Shown: positions 15,505-26,272, counted from the first letter of the stretch. The stretch is 37,549 bases of DNA from an uncultured Clostridia bacterium (GCA_944386695.1 CALXCB010000011.1:1-37549), one strand, 5' to 3'. Program-made: numbers and translations. Notes: generated from the letters alone by a model not told the origin.

Positions 15505-18500
15505 ATGAAAAATAAAAAAATGTCTAAAAAATTATTGCCAATAATTCTTGTAATTATACTCTTAATTTTAAGTATTATAGGTATACTTTTAAATAGAAGA
15601 AATTCAATATTAGAGATGAGTCCACAGTTATTAAGAGCACAAAAATATGAGACAGCCGATGGAGATGATAAAGTTAACGATACAAGTGGTAATACTATAA
15701 ATGGAATAACTTTTAATGCTTTTTTTCTAACTGATACAAATGGAGATGGTGAAGAAGAACGAATAAGAGGAACTTGTAATGAAATCGGGAATGAAGCAAA
15801 TCTTTATATGGACATAAATGTAACAGGTGGAGGAAAAATTAATAATGCTACAATACAAATAAATTCAAACAACTTTTATTTTAATACATCAATAGTAAAA
15901 GATGATACAATAGCAGAAAATTATATATCTTCAAATACTAAAGAAATAAAAATAAATGAGATGACAAATGGAAATCAAAGACAGTTAATGGGAAATGTAC
16001 GTTCTGGAGATTACTCATCATCAAGCACAGGAACAGCAGCTATAGGGAATGATACAACCAAATATAGTATGGAAAATAGAATTATATTTTCAGGAGAATA
16101 TGAAGACAATTGGGGAAGAAAAAAACAATTTGAAAAAGAAATCCCTATTATAGTTGATTGGTATGGAACAGTAGATAGTTCAATTACGCCTAAAGACCAA
16201 ACAGTAGAAGTAGCAGATTTTGATAATTTGGTAGCAAATAATGAAGTGACATTAGAGTTTGAGGTAACTGTAACAGAGAATAGAAATCAATTAATAATGT
16301 CAGAAAGTTATATTTCTGGAACTATTCCGAAATTTAATGGGTATGAACCACTATCAGTGAAAATTTCTGGTACAAATGTAAAATATACATATGATGCAGA
16401 TACAGAAGCTTTTTCAGCAAAAATGGAAGCAGTATTAGATCAAGATGAAAAAGTAACTTTAAATGCATATACAAGTGAAACCTCTGGAATAAGAAAGAGT
16501 GTATTTAAATTTACATTGGTATATCCTGCAGATGCTTATTTTGCGTTAGGGGCAGATGTCAAAAATTTTGAATTAGCACTTCCAGTAGAAGCAACAATTA
16601 AAGGATATAATAATCCAAATACAGATGATGGATTTCAAAATCCATACACATCTGAAACAGCAAGTGGAGTAGTTACCACTAACTGGAAAATAAAGAGAGA
16701 AGGACAAGAAGAGGAAAAGTCGGCACATTTTAAAATGTATATTGGTAATTATATAAGTTATCCATACTATGATTATACAATTCTTAAAGACAAACCAATG
16801 AATATTTATACTGGAAAATCTTTAGAAGAAACGGATGATAGATATTTAGTTCATTGGGAGGCATATACAGGAATAAATGGTGCGACAGCTGGAATTACAA
16901 TGCAAGAAGGAGATGTAGACAAGTTCGCAACTAATAGTCAAAATTATACCTCAATGGAGGAATTAACAACTAATATAGGAATTAGTTTCACTGGTGCGAC
17001 AAATACCTTAGGCGAAGATGGATGGATAAAAGTATATGATGCAGATAACAATAATTTAATAGAAACATTCACATCAGAGGAATGGAACAAGTATACATCA
17101 TCATCAGAACCTTATGTATATCCAAATCCAGTAAAACATATAAGAGTAGAGACAAGTAATACGAATGAGGAGTGTTATTTTCATGTATATAGTATAAAAG
17201 AATTAGATGACACATATATTACAGAAAATTATACATTAGATGATTTTAATAAGTTTGCTTATATTTATAGTTATTTGGATGGAAGTATGGAAAGTAAAGA
17301 AGGAGGAATTTTTTATCAAGATTCAAACGTTTTTGCTCGTGCATATTATGAACCAGCAACATCAATAGCCAATATATCAATAAATGAAGATACAATATCG
17401 ACACAAAATACAACAAAAAACGAAATTATTACAATTGAAGCAGATACATCAGCACAAAACACATCAGGTTATAGAGAACGTGGTTGGGTAAATGGAGTAT
17501 TTTTAGTAAAACTACCAAAAAATATAAATTTAGCAGAAATAAATAATGTAACAATAGATTCTGGAAGTGTATTAATTTCAGCATATGATGTTTATGAAGA
17601 AAATGGAAACTATTATATGAAAATATTAACAGAAAATGAGTCAGAAGAAACTTATAAAATAATGGTAGACTGTAATTTAACACCTGATCCTAGAGTTGAA
17701 AAGCAAACAGAAACGATTGAGCTATGGGCAATAAATGAAGTGGCGCAAGGTTATTATTATTCTAATTCAGACACTTATGACTTAGATGGTGACTTGAATA
17801 CAACAGAACAAGTAAATTATAGAACAATTTCATTAACACTAGATCCAGGTGAAAGTTTAACTACAACTCAGATAGCGAAAGATTATGATCAAGAGAATAA
17901 TACAACAATAGCACCAAGAGTTGCAGAAATAGATAAATCTCAACAAACAGCAACAATATCAATAACATCAAAAAACAATTATAGCAATGATATAACAGAC
18001 ATTAAGATACAAGGAGCAATACCATTTAAGGGAAATGTAGATGTGATTAATGGAAATGATATAGGATCACAATTTACAACACAGATGAAAAATACTGGAA
18101 TTCAAGCCAAGACAGAAGAAGTAAATGATTATATGACAGTATACTATTCGACAAATGAAAATCCTACAAGTGATATCAATTTAGTATCCAATGATTGGAC
18201 TTTGGCCAGAAATGTTCGCGATTGGGAGCAGATAAAAACATATTTAATAGTAATTGATAAAAACTATAAATTATTACCAGGAAATACACTAGAATTTGAA
18301 TATCAAATTTCGTTACCTGAGGAAAAGGAATATAATGAAGTAGCATATTCAACACATGCCGTATATTTTTACATAGATAGTGGCTCGTCCAATTATCATA
18401 AATCAACAGAATCTGAAAAACTAGGATTTATGGTAGCAAGACAATATGATTTAAAAATAGTAAAGCATCAACAAGATAAAGAAAAAAAGGTAAGGGGAGT

Positions 18501-21500
18501 TATATTTACAATTGAAGAGAGCGGAGAAGAAAAGAATACAATAAAAGTAACGGGAATAGATGGAGTTGCAGAATTTAAAGGTTTATACGCAAAAAGAAAT
18601 TATATTTTGAAAGAAGTAAAAGCAGCAGATGATTATGTATTAAGCACTGAAGAAATACATTTCTATACTTATACTGAAACAAATAGTGACGGATCTGAAG
18701 AATTAAAAATAGCATATGTAAATGAAGATGGTTCATACTCAAATTTATCAGATAAGTATGAATTAATTACAGAAGAAGAAATTTTATCACCAGCTCAAGG
18801 AAGTAATCAAGACTATGTATTTCAATTAAAGATAGCAAATCAAGTAAAAGCAAAACTAAAAATTAATAAGACAGATGGAAGTACAAATAAACCAATAAAA
18901 AATATAAAATTTAAGATTACCGGAAAAGATCAAAAAGGAGAAATTTTAACAACAGATGCACAAGGAAATGCAAATCTTTCAGGTATAAATCTAAATGAAG
19001 AATACATATTAGAAGAAATACGAGCAACTGGATATTATTTACCACAAAATACAATTAAATTTACAATTATAAATGATAACGGAGAATTCAAACTTAACTA
19101 CACAGATAATGAGACAGTAAAAACACAGAAAATAACGATTGAAGATGAAATACCGACAATAAACTTTGATTTACAAAATGAAAAAATACCAACATATGGA
19201 TTACAATTAACAAAATATGCCAAGGGAGAACAGCAAACAGGCGAAAGTGGTGAAATAAAAGATAAAACATTGTTAGGAGCACAATATAAAATATCAGGGG
19301 ATAACATAACTGATAGTACTACTATTTACACAACTGACTCAAATGGAATAATTACGATAGATGGACTATATGAATATGTTGATGGAAAAGATATAACAGG
19401 AGAATATACACTTACAGAAATATATGCACCAGAAGGATATAGTTTGAATCCAACTTCTCTAAAATTTAGAGCATATAGAGAAGACGGAATATTAAAAGTA
19501 GAAATCTTAGAAGGCGAAGATGTTTTAAGAGTTGTAACAAATGATGAAACACAGGAAGAGGTACTAGACTTGAATATTAGAGATAATATGAGTACATATC
19601 CTATAGTTGAAATGGGAGTAGAAGATGGACAAATATTTAGTCTATTTAAATATGAACAAGATGGAAGCACAACAGAAAAAATACCAATTGCTGGAACAAA
19701 ATTTGTGATTACAGATTTAGAAGGAAAGACGGTTACAGGTTCTGATGGTAATGCAATTGGAGAATGGGATGAAACATTGCAAAATTATGTTGTAACAACA
19801 GATCAAAATGGTCAAATAACTGCAAGTTTGCCAGAAGGATTATATAAAGCAATTGAAGTATATACACCTGATAAGTATGTACTTGCAGAAAATGAAGAAG
19901 ATAGGACATATTATTTTGGAATTGACGAAAATAAAGCAGCTAGTTACAAATGGATAAATATTACCAATACAGAAGGATCTGGATGGGAATATATAAATTC
20001 TATCGAAACACCTAAAAGCGGAGGAATTATTGGAGTAGGCTCGTTCTCTGAATATTCTGGCACAGTAAACAGCGATGAAGTAGACGGAATAGATTTAAAC
20101 AAAGATGGCCAAATCGATAAAGTATCAGAAGGTATAAATGATGGTTTGATCGTAGCATATGATTCAAATGGAAATTATACTTGGTCTAAAACTTTTGGAG
20201 GAAATAATGATGACGCATTAAATAAAATTATTCAAACAAGAGATGGCGAATATATAGTAGTTGGATATGTAAAAAGTTCAACAGTAAAATTTGATGGTGT
20301 AGAAATTCCAGAACTTTCAAGATCTGGTAGAGAAACAAATTTAGCGAATAAAGACGCAGTTTTAATGAAAATTGATGCTAATGGAAATTATAAATGGGGT
20401 GTAAGATTTGGAGGGCTTGCAGATGATGAAATAACTACTGTAATACAAACAAGTAGAAACGATTTAGTTATAGCAGGAAAATATTATAGTGATAAATTTA
20501 ATTTTTACAATGTAGGAAATACAAGTACAGTTGCTGGATCATTTACAAATCCAGGAAAAATGAGTGGATTTGTAGCAACATATTCTGAATCAGGGCAATA
20601 TAAATGGAGTCAAAGTGTAGGAGGAAGTTATGATGATTCAGTAACAGACATAGCAGAAACAGATGCGGGTATTGTAATATCAGCAAATGGTATGGGAACT
20701 GTATATTTAAACACATCTCATTCATCATCAGTAACAGTTGCAAGTACAACTTATACAAGTGGATTGCTGATAGGATATACATTAGATGGAATATATTCTT
20801 GGAATTATTTATTACAACCAGAAGAATCATCTGATAAAAATATAGAAATATCATCTATTATAACAAACAGTAATGATCATATAATAGCGGCAGTAGCATA
20901 TACTTTTGGCTTCTCTGGAACAAGAAACGGAGGAACGCCTACAACAATTATTAGCTCAAAACCTAAAGACTCTGTATATGATGCAACACTACTTGATTTT
21001 TCAAATGATGGGACATATAACGGAAGTATGTATACATTAACTGGAGATTCTGAAGATTATATATCAAAGATTAAATTAGCTTCTGATGGCGGAATACTTA
21101 TTGGAGGTTGGACTTATTCAGATAAAGGAGTCGATGTAGATGAAGATAATAGTACAAATGGATCCTTAGATTTTTCAGGAGTAGAGGGTTTACATACATC
21201 AGATGGATTTTTGATAAAATTAAATACATCATATGAAGTTGAAAGATCAAATAAATATTATGGAGATGGATATGATGGAGTTACAGGAGTTGGAGAAACG
21301 TCAAATGGAAATTTAGTAGCAGGAGGTTTTTTTAGTTCGACAACATTAAAAGCATTAAGTAATAGAATTAAGCAACAATCTGAAGTAGATGCAATTATTA
21401 CGACTGATGGAAAAGAAAATTTTGATGGATTTATAGCGGTTGAAGGAGTATCTGCAGCGGAAGTTCCAACATTACAAAATGTAGAAGTAGAAAATAAAGT

Positions 21501-22962
21501 AAAAACATTTAAAGTAACAACAGAAGTTAAGAAACACTTAGAAGATAGTGTGGAAGTTGCAGGAGGTGATATTGACGGACAAGTTGATGTCACAATAGAT
21601 GGAATAACATATTCAAAAGACGGAATACGTTATGTAGAAACTGTTAAATATGGAGAAGACTCAGTAAATGAAATAAAAATAACACCAGATTCAGGATATA
21701 CAGTAGCATCCATAATAATAAATGGTGTAGCATACAAAGATTTTTCATCAGATGAGAATGGAATTGTAACACTACCAATATTTGAAAATGTATTAGAAGA
21801 TAAACATATAGCAGTAGAATTTAGTAAAAATAAAACAACAATAGAAGTAAATCATTACTTATGGATAGAAGGAATTGGTATTACTACAGAAAAGATAGTA
21901 AATAGCGAGACTTATATAGAGGATGTAGGGGAGTCATATACAACATCGCCTAAAACAGATATAGAATATGAATTAATAACAAATGAAGATTATTATGGGG
22001 AAGGAAGTGTTCCAGATGGATTAGTTCCAACAGATTACTATATTCCAAATAATAGTACAGGAGTAGTATATAGACCTGGAGAGAAAGAAGTTGTAGATTA
22101 CTATTATAAAGAAAAAACATATACATTAACAGTACATCATTATCTAGCAGGAACAGAAAATCCAGTACCATTAAAAAGAACAGATGATGGAAGTACAGTA
22201 CCAGATGAATTTACAGAAGGTTACCAAAAAGGCACTTCATATGAGACAAATCAAGCAAGTGAAGATTTAATTGATTATAATATTTATGAACTTGTAAGTA
22301 CACCAGAAAATGCTAAAGGTACAATAGAAGAAGATACAGTAGTAACATATTACTATGATATTAAGGAAGCTAATATAACGATTACAAAAGTAGCAGAAGA
22401 GGATCATAACGTAACATTAGGAGGAACAGAATTTACATTATACAAAGCTAAAACAGCAGAAAATGATGACTTAATTGATACTGATCAACCAGGTGATAAT
22501 TGGGAAGTGGTTGGAAATTATACAACACCTGATACAGGATTACTAAGATTACAAGACTTACCAATTACATCAGAATATAGACTTGTAGAAACAAAAGCAT
22601 CAGATGGAAGAATGCTTGCAGATGGACAATGGAAAATAGAATTTGTTTATGGAGAGTATGACGAAAATGATGAAACAATAAAAGATGTAAACGGAATGAA
22701 AGTAAGAATAACAGCAATAGGAAATCCACCAGCTCTTGCAATTGCAGAAGATGGGAGTTTAGAACTTCCAAATAGAGAAATTTATCAAATTCCTACAAGT
22801 GGTGGTCTAGGAATAGATACAATTTATCAAGTAGGATTGGCAATAGCATTATTAGGAGCTACAATATTTGTAGGTAGAAAATTCCTTTTAGCAAAAGGCA
22901 TGAATTTAAGCAGTAAGGGCAAAAGGCATGCAAGAAGATCTAGAAGAAAAGGTAAACATTAA
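15505..22962 (+). CDS. Giant cell-wall-sorted adhesin with SpaA/Cna-B-like repeats (2485 aa)
   Basis: An N-terminal membrane segment (L-L-P-I-I-L-V-I-I-L-L-I-L-S) serves for export. Residues ~50-970 are beta-rich and not clearly assignable. At ~980, ~1117, ~1230 and ~1377 lie SpaA/Cna-B-like domains (for example L-K-I-N-K-T-D-G-S and F-S-L-F-K-Y-E-Q-D-G-S, each ending in an E-V/I-x-A-P-x-G-Y-like strand). Residues ~1495-1990 hold repeats such as G-N-Y-K-W-G-V-R-F-G-G, resembling beta-propeller blades. MucBP-like repeats (V-H-H-Y-L-A-G-T) at ~2110-2290 precede a last Cna-B-like domain. The C-terminus has I-P-T-S-G-G (~2429), a membrane span and a basic tail, a sortase signal variant of L-P-x-T-G. 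RBS GAAAGGAG precedes the ATG. No in-frame CGG occurs in its 2485 codons. Confidence 0.88.
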   Translation: MKNKKMSKKLLPIILVIILLILSIIGILLNRRNSILEMSPQLLRAQKYETADGDDKVNDTSGNTINGITFNAFFLTDTNGDGEEERIRGTCNEIGNEANLYMDINVTGGGKINNATIQINSNNFYFNTSIVKDDTIAENYISSNTKEIKINEMTNGNQRQLMGNVRSGDYSSSSTGTAAIGNDTTKYSMENRIIFSGEYEDNWGRKKQFEKEIPIIVDWYGTVDSSITPKDQTVEVADFDNLVANNEVTLEFEVTVTENRNQLIMSESYISGTIPKFNGYEPLSVKISGTNVKYTYDADTEAFSAKMEAVLDQDEKVTLNAYTSETSGIRKSVFKFTLVYPADAYFALGADVKNFELALPVEATIKGYNNPNTDDGFQNPYTSETASGVVTTNWKIKREGQEEEKSAHFKMYIGNYISYPYYDYTILKDKPMNIYTGKSLEETDDRYLVHWEAYTGINGATAGITMQEGDVDKFATNSQNYTSMEELTTNIGISFTGATNTLGEDGWIKVYDADNNNLIETFTSEEWNKYTSSSEPYVYPNPVKHIRVETSNTNEECYFHVYSIKELDDTYITENYTLDDFNKFAYIYSYLDGSMESKEGGIFYQDSNVFARAYYEPATSIANISINEDTISTQNTTKNEIITIEADTSAQNTSGYRERGWVNGVFLVKLPKNINLAEINNVTIDSGSVLISAYDVYEENGNYYMKILTENESEETYKIMVDCNLTPDPRVEKQTETIELWAINEVAQGYYYSNSDTYDLDGDLNTTEQVNYRTISLTLDPGESLTTTQIAKDYDQENNTTIAPRVAEIDKSQQTATISITSKNNYSNDITDIKIQGAIPFKGNVDVINGNDIGSQFTTQMKNTGIQAKTEEVNDYMTVYYSTNENPTSDINLVSNDWTLARNVRDWEQIKTYLIVIDKNYKLLPGNTLEFEYQISLPEEKEYNEVAYSTHAVYFYIDSGSSNYHKSTESEKLGFMVARQYDLKIVKHQQDKEKKVRGVIFTIEESGEEKNTIKVTGIDGVAEFKGLYAKRNYILKEVKAADDYVLSTEEIHFYTYTETNSDGSEELKIAYVNEDGSYSNLSDKYELITEEEILSPAQGSNQDYVFQLKIANQVKAKLKINKTDGSTNKPIKNIKFKITGKDQKGEILTTDAQGNANLSGINLNEEYILEEIRATGYYLPQNTIKFTIINDNGEFKLNYTDNETVKTQKITIEDEIPTINFDLQNEKIPTYGLQLTKYAKGEQQTGESGEIKDKTLLGAQYKISGDNITDSTTIYTTDSNGIITIDGLYEYVDGKDITGEYTLTEIYAPEGYSLNPTSLKFRAYREDGILKVEILEGEDVLRVVTNDETQEEVLDLNIRDNMSTYPIVEMGVEDGQIFSLFKYEQDGSTTEKIPIAGTKFVITDLEGKTVTGSDGNAIGEWDETLQNYVVTTDQNGQITASLPEGLYKAIEVYTPDKYVLAENEEDRTYYFGIDENKAASYKWINITNTEGSGWEYINSIETPKSGGIIGVGSFSEYSGTVNSDEVDGIDLNKDGQIDKVSEGINDGLIVAYDSNGNYTWSKTFGGNNDDALNKIIQTRDGEYIVVGYVKSSTVKFDGVEIPELSRSGRETNLANKDAVLMKIDANGNYKWGVRFGGLADDEITTVIQTSRNDLVIAGKYYSDKFNFYNVGNTSTVAGSFTNPGKMSGFVATYSESGQYKWSQSVGGSYDDSVTDIAETDAGIVISANGMGTVYLNTSHSSSVTVASTTYTSGLLIGYTLDGIYSWNYLLQPEESSDKNIEISSIITNSNDHIIAAVAYTFGFSGTRNGGTPTTIISSKPKDSVYDATLLDFSNDGTYNGSMYTLTGDSEDYISKIKLASDGGILIGGWTYSDKGVDVDEDNSTNGSLDFSGVEGLHTSDGFLIKLNTSYEVERSNKYYGDGYDGVTGVGETSNGNLVAGGFFSSTTLKALSNRIKQQSEVDAIITTDGKENFDGFIAVEGVSAAEVPTLQNVEVENKVKTFKVTTEVKKHLEDSVEVAGGDIDGQVDVTIDGITYSKDGIRYVETVKYGEDSVNEIKITPDSGYTVASIIINGVAYKDFSSDENGIVTLPIFENVLEDKHIAVEFSKNKTTIEVNHYLWIEGIGITTEKIVNSETYIEDVGESYTTSPKTDIEYELITNEDYYGEGSVPDGLVPTDYYIPNNSTGVVYRPGEKEVVDYYYKEKTYTLTVHHYLAGTENPVPLKRTDDGSTVPDEFTEGYQKGTSYETNQASEDLIDYNIYELVSTPENAKGTIEEDTVVTYYYDIKEANITITKVAEEDHNVTLGGTEFTLYKAKTAENDDLIDTDQPGDNWEVVGNYTTPDTGLLRLQDLPITSEYRLVETKASDGRMLADGQWKIEFVYGEYDENDETIKDVNGMKVRITAIGNPPALAIAEDGSLELPNREIYQIPTSGGLGIDTIYQVGLAIALLGATIFVGRKFLLAKGMNLSSKGKRHARRSRRKGKH

Positions 22963-23104
22963 TAAAAATAAAAGAAACTATTAGCTAAAAATACAGTTGT
23001 AAAAAACACGTTGGATTAAGTTATTAAAATTTTAAAATTATAAATTTATAAAAAATAAAAAAAGAAGGTAGTGTAAATTAATTTATGAAAAAATGGTAGA
23101 CATA

Positions 23105-23400
23105 AATTGATTAAGGCTTATCCTCTAACTTGATTATAATATGCTTTATAAAATTTTATAAAGGCTGAAATGAATAGGCTTTGCCTAGCCTTTACAAAAT
23201 TTTAAAAGCACATAGCTTTTAGTTAAGAGGATACATAATTAATTTAGTCTAAGGGGGAAAAAAGGTTATTTTGACAGAAATGCTTTAATATCAACACTTT
23301 AAGCCACTTTTTGTATAAAAACTTTACACAACCAATAAAACGGTGGGGGAAGTTTTGATAGCACTCCACCTCTTTAAATAACTTAGTTATTTCAGATACA
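23105..23400 (+). ncRNA. Candidate structured non-coding RNA
   Basis: An outer stem pairs TATCCTCTAACT (23119-23130) with AGTTAAGAGGATA (23221-23233). Inside it, TATGCTTTATAAAATTTTAT-AAAGGCT (about 23140-23165) pairs almost fully with AGCCTTTACAAAATTTTA-AAAGCACATA (23187-23214) around the small hairpin AGGC-TTT-GCCT. After a purine-rich AAGGGGGAAAAAA come a GGTGG/CCACC hairpin (23342-23346 with 23366-23370) and a terminator-like AAATAACT/AGTTATTT stem (23376-23392). Such size and layering exceed a simple terminator. It may be an independent RNA or a long leader. I cannot assign an Rfam class by eye. Confidence 0.45.
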
Positions 23401-23434
23401 ATTAATGAATTAGCAGTTCAACATGCATTGACTT

Positions 23435-23497
23435 ATTACAAAAATATTACGATTTTATGATATTTTTTGATTTACGTAAAAATGCTAGAATTAAAAT
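23435..23497 (+). promoter_or_regulatory. Phased ATTAC pair and promoter of the FGE-like surface gene
   Basis: ATTACA at 23435 and ATTACG at 23446 are 11 bp apart. TTGATT (23467-23472) lies 21 bp after the second copy, followed by a -10-like ATTAAAAT (23490-23497). The layout matches the sites at 15321 and 36953. Confidence 0.5.
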
Positions 23498-23528
23498 TAA
23501 ATAGATAAAAATAAGAGGTGAAGTAACA

Positions 23529-25436
23529 ATGGAACATAAAAAAAATCATGTTTGCAAAAATAGAAAATCTAAGATAAGTAGAAAAGTTACTACAAAGCTC
23601 CAAATATTAGAATTCAATTTAAGTGTTACAGCATTTATAGGGATCATAATATTTATAATTATAGCAATAGCAACTATAAAAATAATAACAACTAGAATAA
23701 ATAATAATTTAAACAGTAGCTTAGTAGGTGAAGCTACTGAAGGAGTTACTTGGGTTACAACTACGGAAAGAGGAAGTGATGGTAGATTAATTAAAGTACC
23801 AGTACCAGATGGATATACTGCATCAAAAGTGCCTGGAGAGACAAGTGTAAGCGGTGGTTTTGTAATATATGAAGGTGATGTTAATTGGTGGAATATACGA
23901 GACTTATATACATATACAGACGTAACAGCATATTCAGAAAGCATAGATGAAAATTCTATAGAAGCAAAAGAAATTAAAAGTAGTGAAGAAGAAAGTGCAG
24001 GTGCTGAAAATAATACAGATGCCAGTAATTCGAATGTTGTAGATGAAATAAATACGAATATTAATGTTTCAAATGTTATAAATGAAACAGATAATACTAC
24101 AACAGAAAATATTATAGAAAATGAAAACAATGTAGTAGAAGAAAATATAGCACAAAATGAAAACACTATATTAGAAACTGAGCAAGAAAATAGTGAAACT
24201 GCAGTAAAAGATATAGAGAAGAAAGAAAACACAGAAATAGACAACAAAGAGAATGTAATTGATGAGAAGCTAGAAAAGGAATCAAGTGAAACTGATACCA
24301 AAGACAATGAAAATGAAAACATAGCGACAAATGAAGAAATAAGTGAAAAAGAAGATCAAAAAGACGAAGAAAAAAGTGAGCATAAAATCAATCAAGAAGT
24401 AGAAAACAAAGAAGAAGTAAAAAAAGATGAAACAAATACTGATAAAGAAGAATCAGAAATATCAACTTTAGCAATAGGAGGAACCCCAACAACGGTATTA
24501 GAACTACAAGAAAGTGTAAACCAATATGTATGGGTGCCTGTAAATGATGTATCAAGAATATATGGAGTAGATAGTAATGGAAAGATATGGGGAAAATTGT
24601 ATACATATGCAAAAACTTCTGGATTACCAGAAGCAAGAGGTGCATATTGGACAATGACAAATGGAGTAATGGATAATCCAGGAGCAAATTATAGAGAACC
24701 AGATGTAATTTCTCGAAATGCGAATGATAGAGCAAGATTTGATACTGATTCAGTATTACAAGGGAATTTAGATGAAATAAAGCAGTATCAATTGCTAGCA
24801 AAAGAATTAGAAGAAAATTTTTATTTAATAATTAAAAGCATAGAGAAATATGGAGGATTTTATATAGGAAGATATGAAACTGGAAATTTGGGACAAGAAG
24901 AAGTAGTTATACAAAAAATGAATACAGATATACACTCACAAACATGGTATACAATGTATGAAAAATCTAAGAGATTAGCAGGAGAAAACGAAAATGTTAT
25001 GACATCACTTATGTGGGGAACTTTATGGGATGAAACATTACAATGGTTCTTAGAATCAGAAGCACAAATACAAGACGGAGAATATAGAACAAGAACGATA
25101 ACAGAAGAAGATATAAATGAAAATTCAGACTCATGGGGAAACTATCCATACACAACTTTTAATTACTTAGATACAAGTGGACAAATAGTTAGTAAAACGG
25201 GAGGAATAAGAATTCCCACAGGAAGCACAGCATACACTAAAGTAAATAATATATATGATATGGCAGGCAATGTAAGAGATTGCACAGTTGAATCTAATGA
25301 ATATTCTAACAGAATTTGGAGAGGCGGTAATTTTTGGAGTACAGATGGAAACCTTCCAGCAAGTGGTCGTGATAATTTTAGAGTAACAGATTTTACTGAT
25401 AGCCGTGGATGCCGATCAATGCTGTACATCCTGTAA
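23529..25436 (+). CDS. Membrane-anchored FGE-sulfatase/C-type-lectin-fold surface protein
   Basis: A 635-residue protein: a basic cytoplasmic start (K-K-N-H-V-C-K-N-R-K-S-K), one membrane span (~36-58), a conserved block V-P-V-P-D-G-Y-T-A-S-K-V-P-G-E-T ... G-G-F-V-I-Y-E-G-D-V-N-W shared with the gene at 37137, a long Glu/Asn/Lys-rich linker (~150-315), and an FGE/SUMF1-like domain from ~330. That domain shows Q-Y-V-W-V-P-V, G-G-F-Y-I-G-R-Y-E and Y-D-M-A-G-N-V-R-D. The tail W-R-G-G-N-F-W ... R-G-C-R-S-M-L-Y-I-L is the position where diversity-generating retroelements vary this fold. It is probably a ligand-binding surface display protein, not an enzyme. RBS AAGAGGTG precedes ATG 23529. Confidence 0.8.
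   Translation: MEHKKNHVCKNRKSKISRKVTTKLQILEFNLSVTAFIGIIIFIIIAIATIKIITTRINNNLNSSLVGEATEGVTWVTTTERGSDGRLIKVPVPDGYTASKVPGETSVSGGFVIYEGDVNWWNIRDLYTYTDVTAYSESIDENSIEAKEIKSSEEESAGAENNTDASNSNVVDEINTNINVSNVINETDNTTTENIIENENNVVEENIAQNENTILETEQENSETAVKDIEKKENTEIDNKENVIDEKLEKESSETDTKDNENENIATNEEISEKEDQKDEEKSEHKINQEVENKEEVKKDETNTDKEESEISTLAIGGTPTTVLELQESVNQYVWVPVNDVSRIYGVDSNGKIWGKLYTYAKTSGLPEARGAYWTMTNGVMDNPGANYREPDVISRNANDRARFDTDSVLQGNLDEIKQYQLLAKELEENFYLIIKSIEKYGGFYIGRYETGNLGQEEVVIQKMNTDIHSQTWYTMYEKSKRLAGENENVMTSLMWGTLWDETLQWFLESEAQIQDGEYRTRTITEEDINENSDSWGNYPYTTFNYLDTSGQIVSKTGGIRIPTGSTAYTKVNNIYDMAGNVRDCTVESNEYSNRIWRGGNFWSTDGNLPASGRDNFRVTDFTDSRGCRSMLYIL
25320..25436 (+). other. DGR-like variable region at the FGE-fold C-terminus
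   Basis: It aligns residue by residue with the AAC-rich remnant at 3602-3739. Shared constant positions are R-G-G, P-A-S, R, T and G-C-R-S-x-L, while most of the remnant's Asn positions are Gly, Asp, Ser, Phe, Trp, Thr or Arg here. Silent and non-adenine differences are many, so this copy was not recently made from that sequence. Confidence 0.45.
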
Positions 25437-25510
25437 AATTTTGTGAATAATTGAAACCAAGTTTTTTTATATAGATTACAAGGGAAAAATATAAAAAGGA
25501 GAAAAGAAGA

Positions 25511-26272
25511 ATGGAAGAAAACAAAAACAAAAAGAACAATTTGAGCATAATTTTTTTAATATTGGCATTAATAGTAATTGTAGCTATGGCAGTTTACATT
25601 TATATAGAAAAAGGCAATACAAAAGAAGAAATTTCCACATTAGAAACAAATGCATCTAGTATGCAAAGCACAATTGATGAATTGCAAGGCAAGATAGACA
25701 GTATATCTAATACAATAGGGGCTGATGAAAAAAGTTCAACAGACGCAACAGAAAGTGAAGCTAAAGAAGTTGAAACAAATAAGGAAAAAGCTAATTTTTC
25801 TGTTTTAGAATTATCACCAATTGGGGGAATAGCAGTTCTATACCAAGGTGAAGTATATGTTAATGTTTATGATTCAACTCCAAACATTGATGGAGTATAT
25901 GGAGATGGAAAATATCAAACTTTAGTAAAAACTAGAAAAGCATATAAGGAATATAATTTTGACTCTTTCACTATCAATAACAACACAACTAAATGGGCAA
26001 AATTAAATATTTCAAATGTAAAGGCTATATACAATAATGAATATGGTCAAGATCTATTTACATCTAATCCTAAATATGGAATTATAATGCTAAATGAAGA
26101 TAATACAGTTTCATATATTTCTATCGAAGACTTGATAGAGGGTAAGACAGATACAGAAAAACTAAATGTTAGTAACATTTCTAATGTAGAAAATGTGGAT
26201 GACAATGGATATACTACATATTTAGTAGATGCTAATGGTACTAAAAATAATGTTAATAATTATATAAAATAA
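25511..26272 (+). CDS. Membrane-anchored coiled-coil protein of unknown function
   Basis: A 253-residue protein with a Lys/Asn-rich start, one membrane span (I-I-F-L-I-L-A-L-I-V-I-V-A-M-A-V-Y-I), a coiled coil (~35-65: S-T-L-E-T-N-A-S-S-M-Q-S-T-I-D), a Glu/Thr linker and a beta-rich domain (A-V-L-Y-Q-G-E-V-Y-V-N-V-Y-D ... Y-K-E-Y-N-F-D-S-F). I do not recognise the domain. RBS AAAAAGGAGAAAAG precedes ATG 25511. It follows the FGE-like gene by 74 bases without a clear terminator, so the two may be co-transcribed, and it ends in a long palindrome. Its partner is probably another surface protein of this locus. Confidence 0.7.
   Translation: MEENKNKKNNLSIIFLILALIVIVAMAVYIYIEKGNTKEEISTLETNASSMQSTIDELQGKIDSISNTIGADEKSSTDATESEAKEVETNKEKANFSVLELSPIGGIAVLYQGEVYVNVYDSTPNIDGVYGDGKYQTLVKTRKAYKEYNFDSFTINNNTTKWAKLNISNVKAIYNNEYGQDLFTSNPKYGIIMLNEDNTVSYISIEDLIEGKTDTEKLNVSNISNVENVDDNGYTTYLVDANGTKNNVNNYIK

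Larger units (their letters stand above)
22963..23528. other. 566-nt non-coding region between two surface genes
   Basis: It contains the structured RNA candidate (23105-23400) and the promoter array of the next gene (23435-23497). No open frame with a ribosome site is visible. The first 100 bases are A-rich and featureless. Confidence 0.6.
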
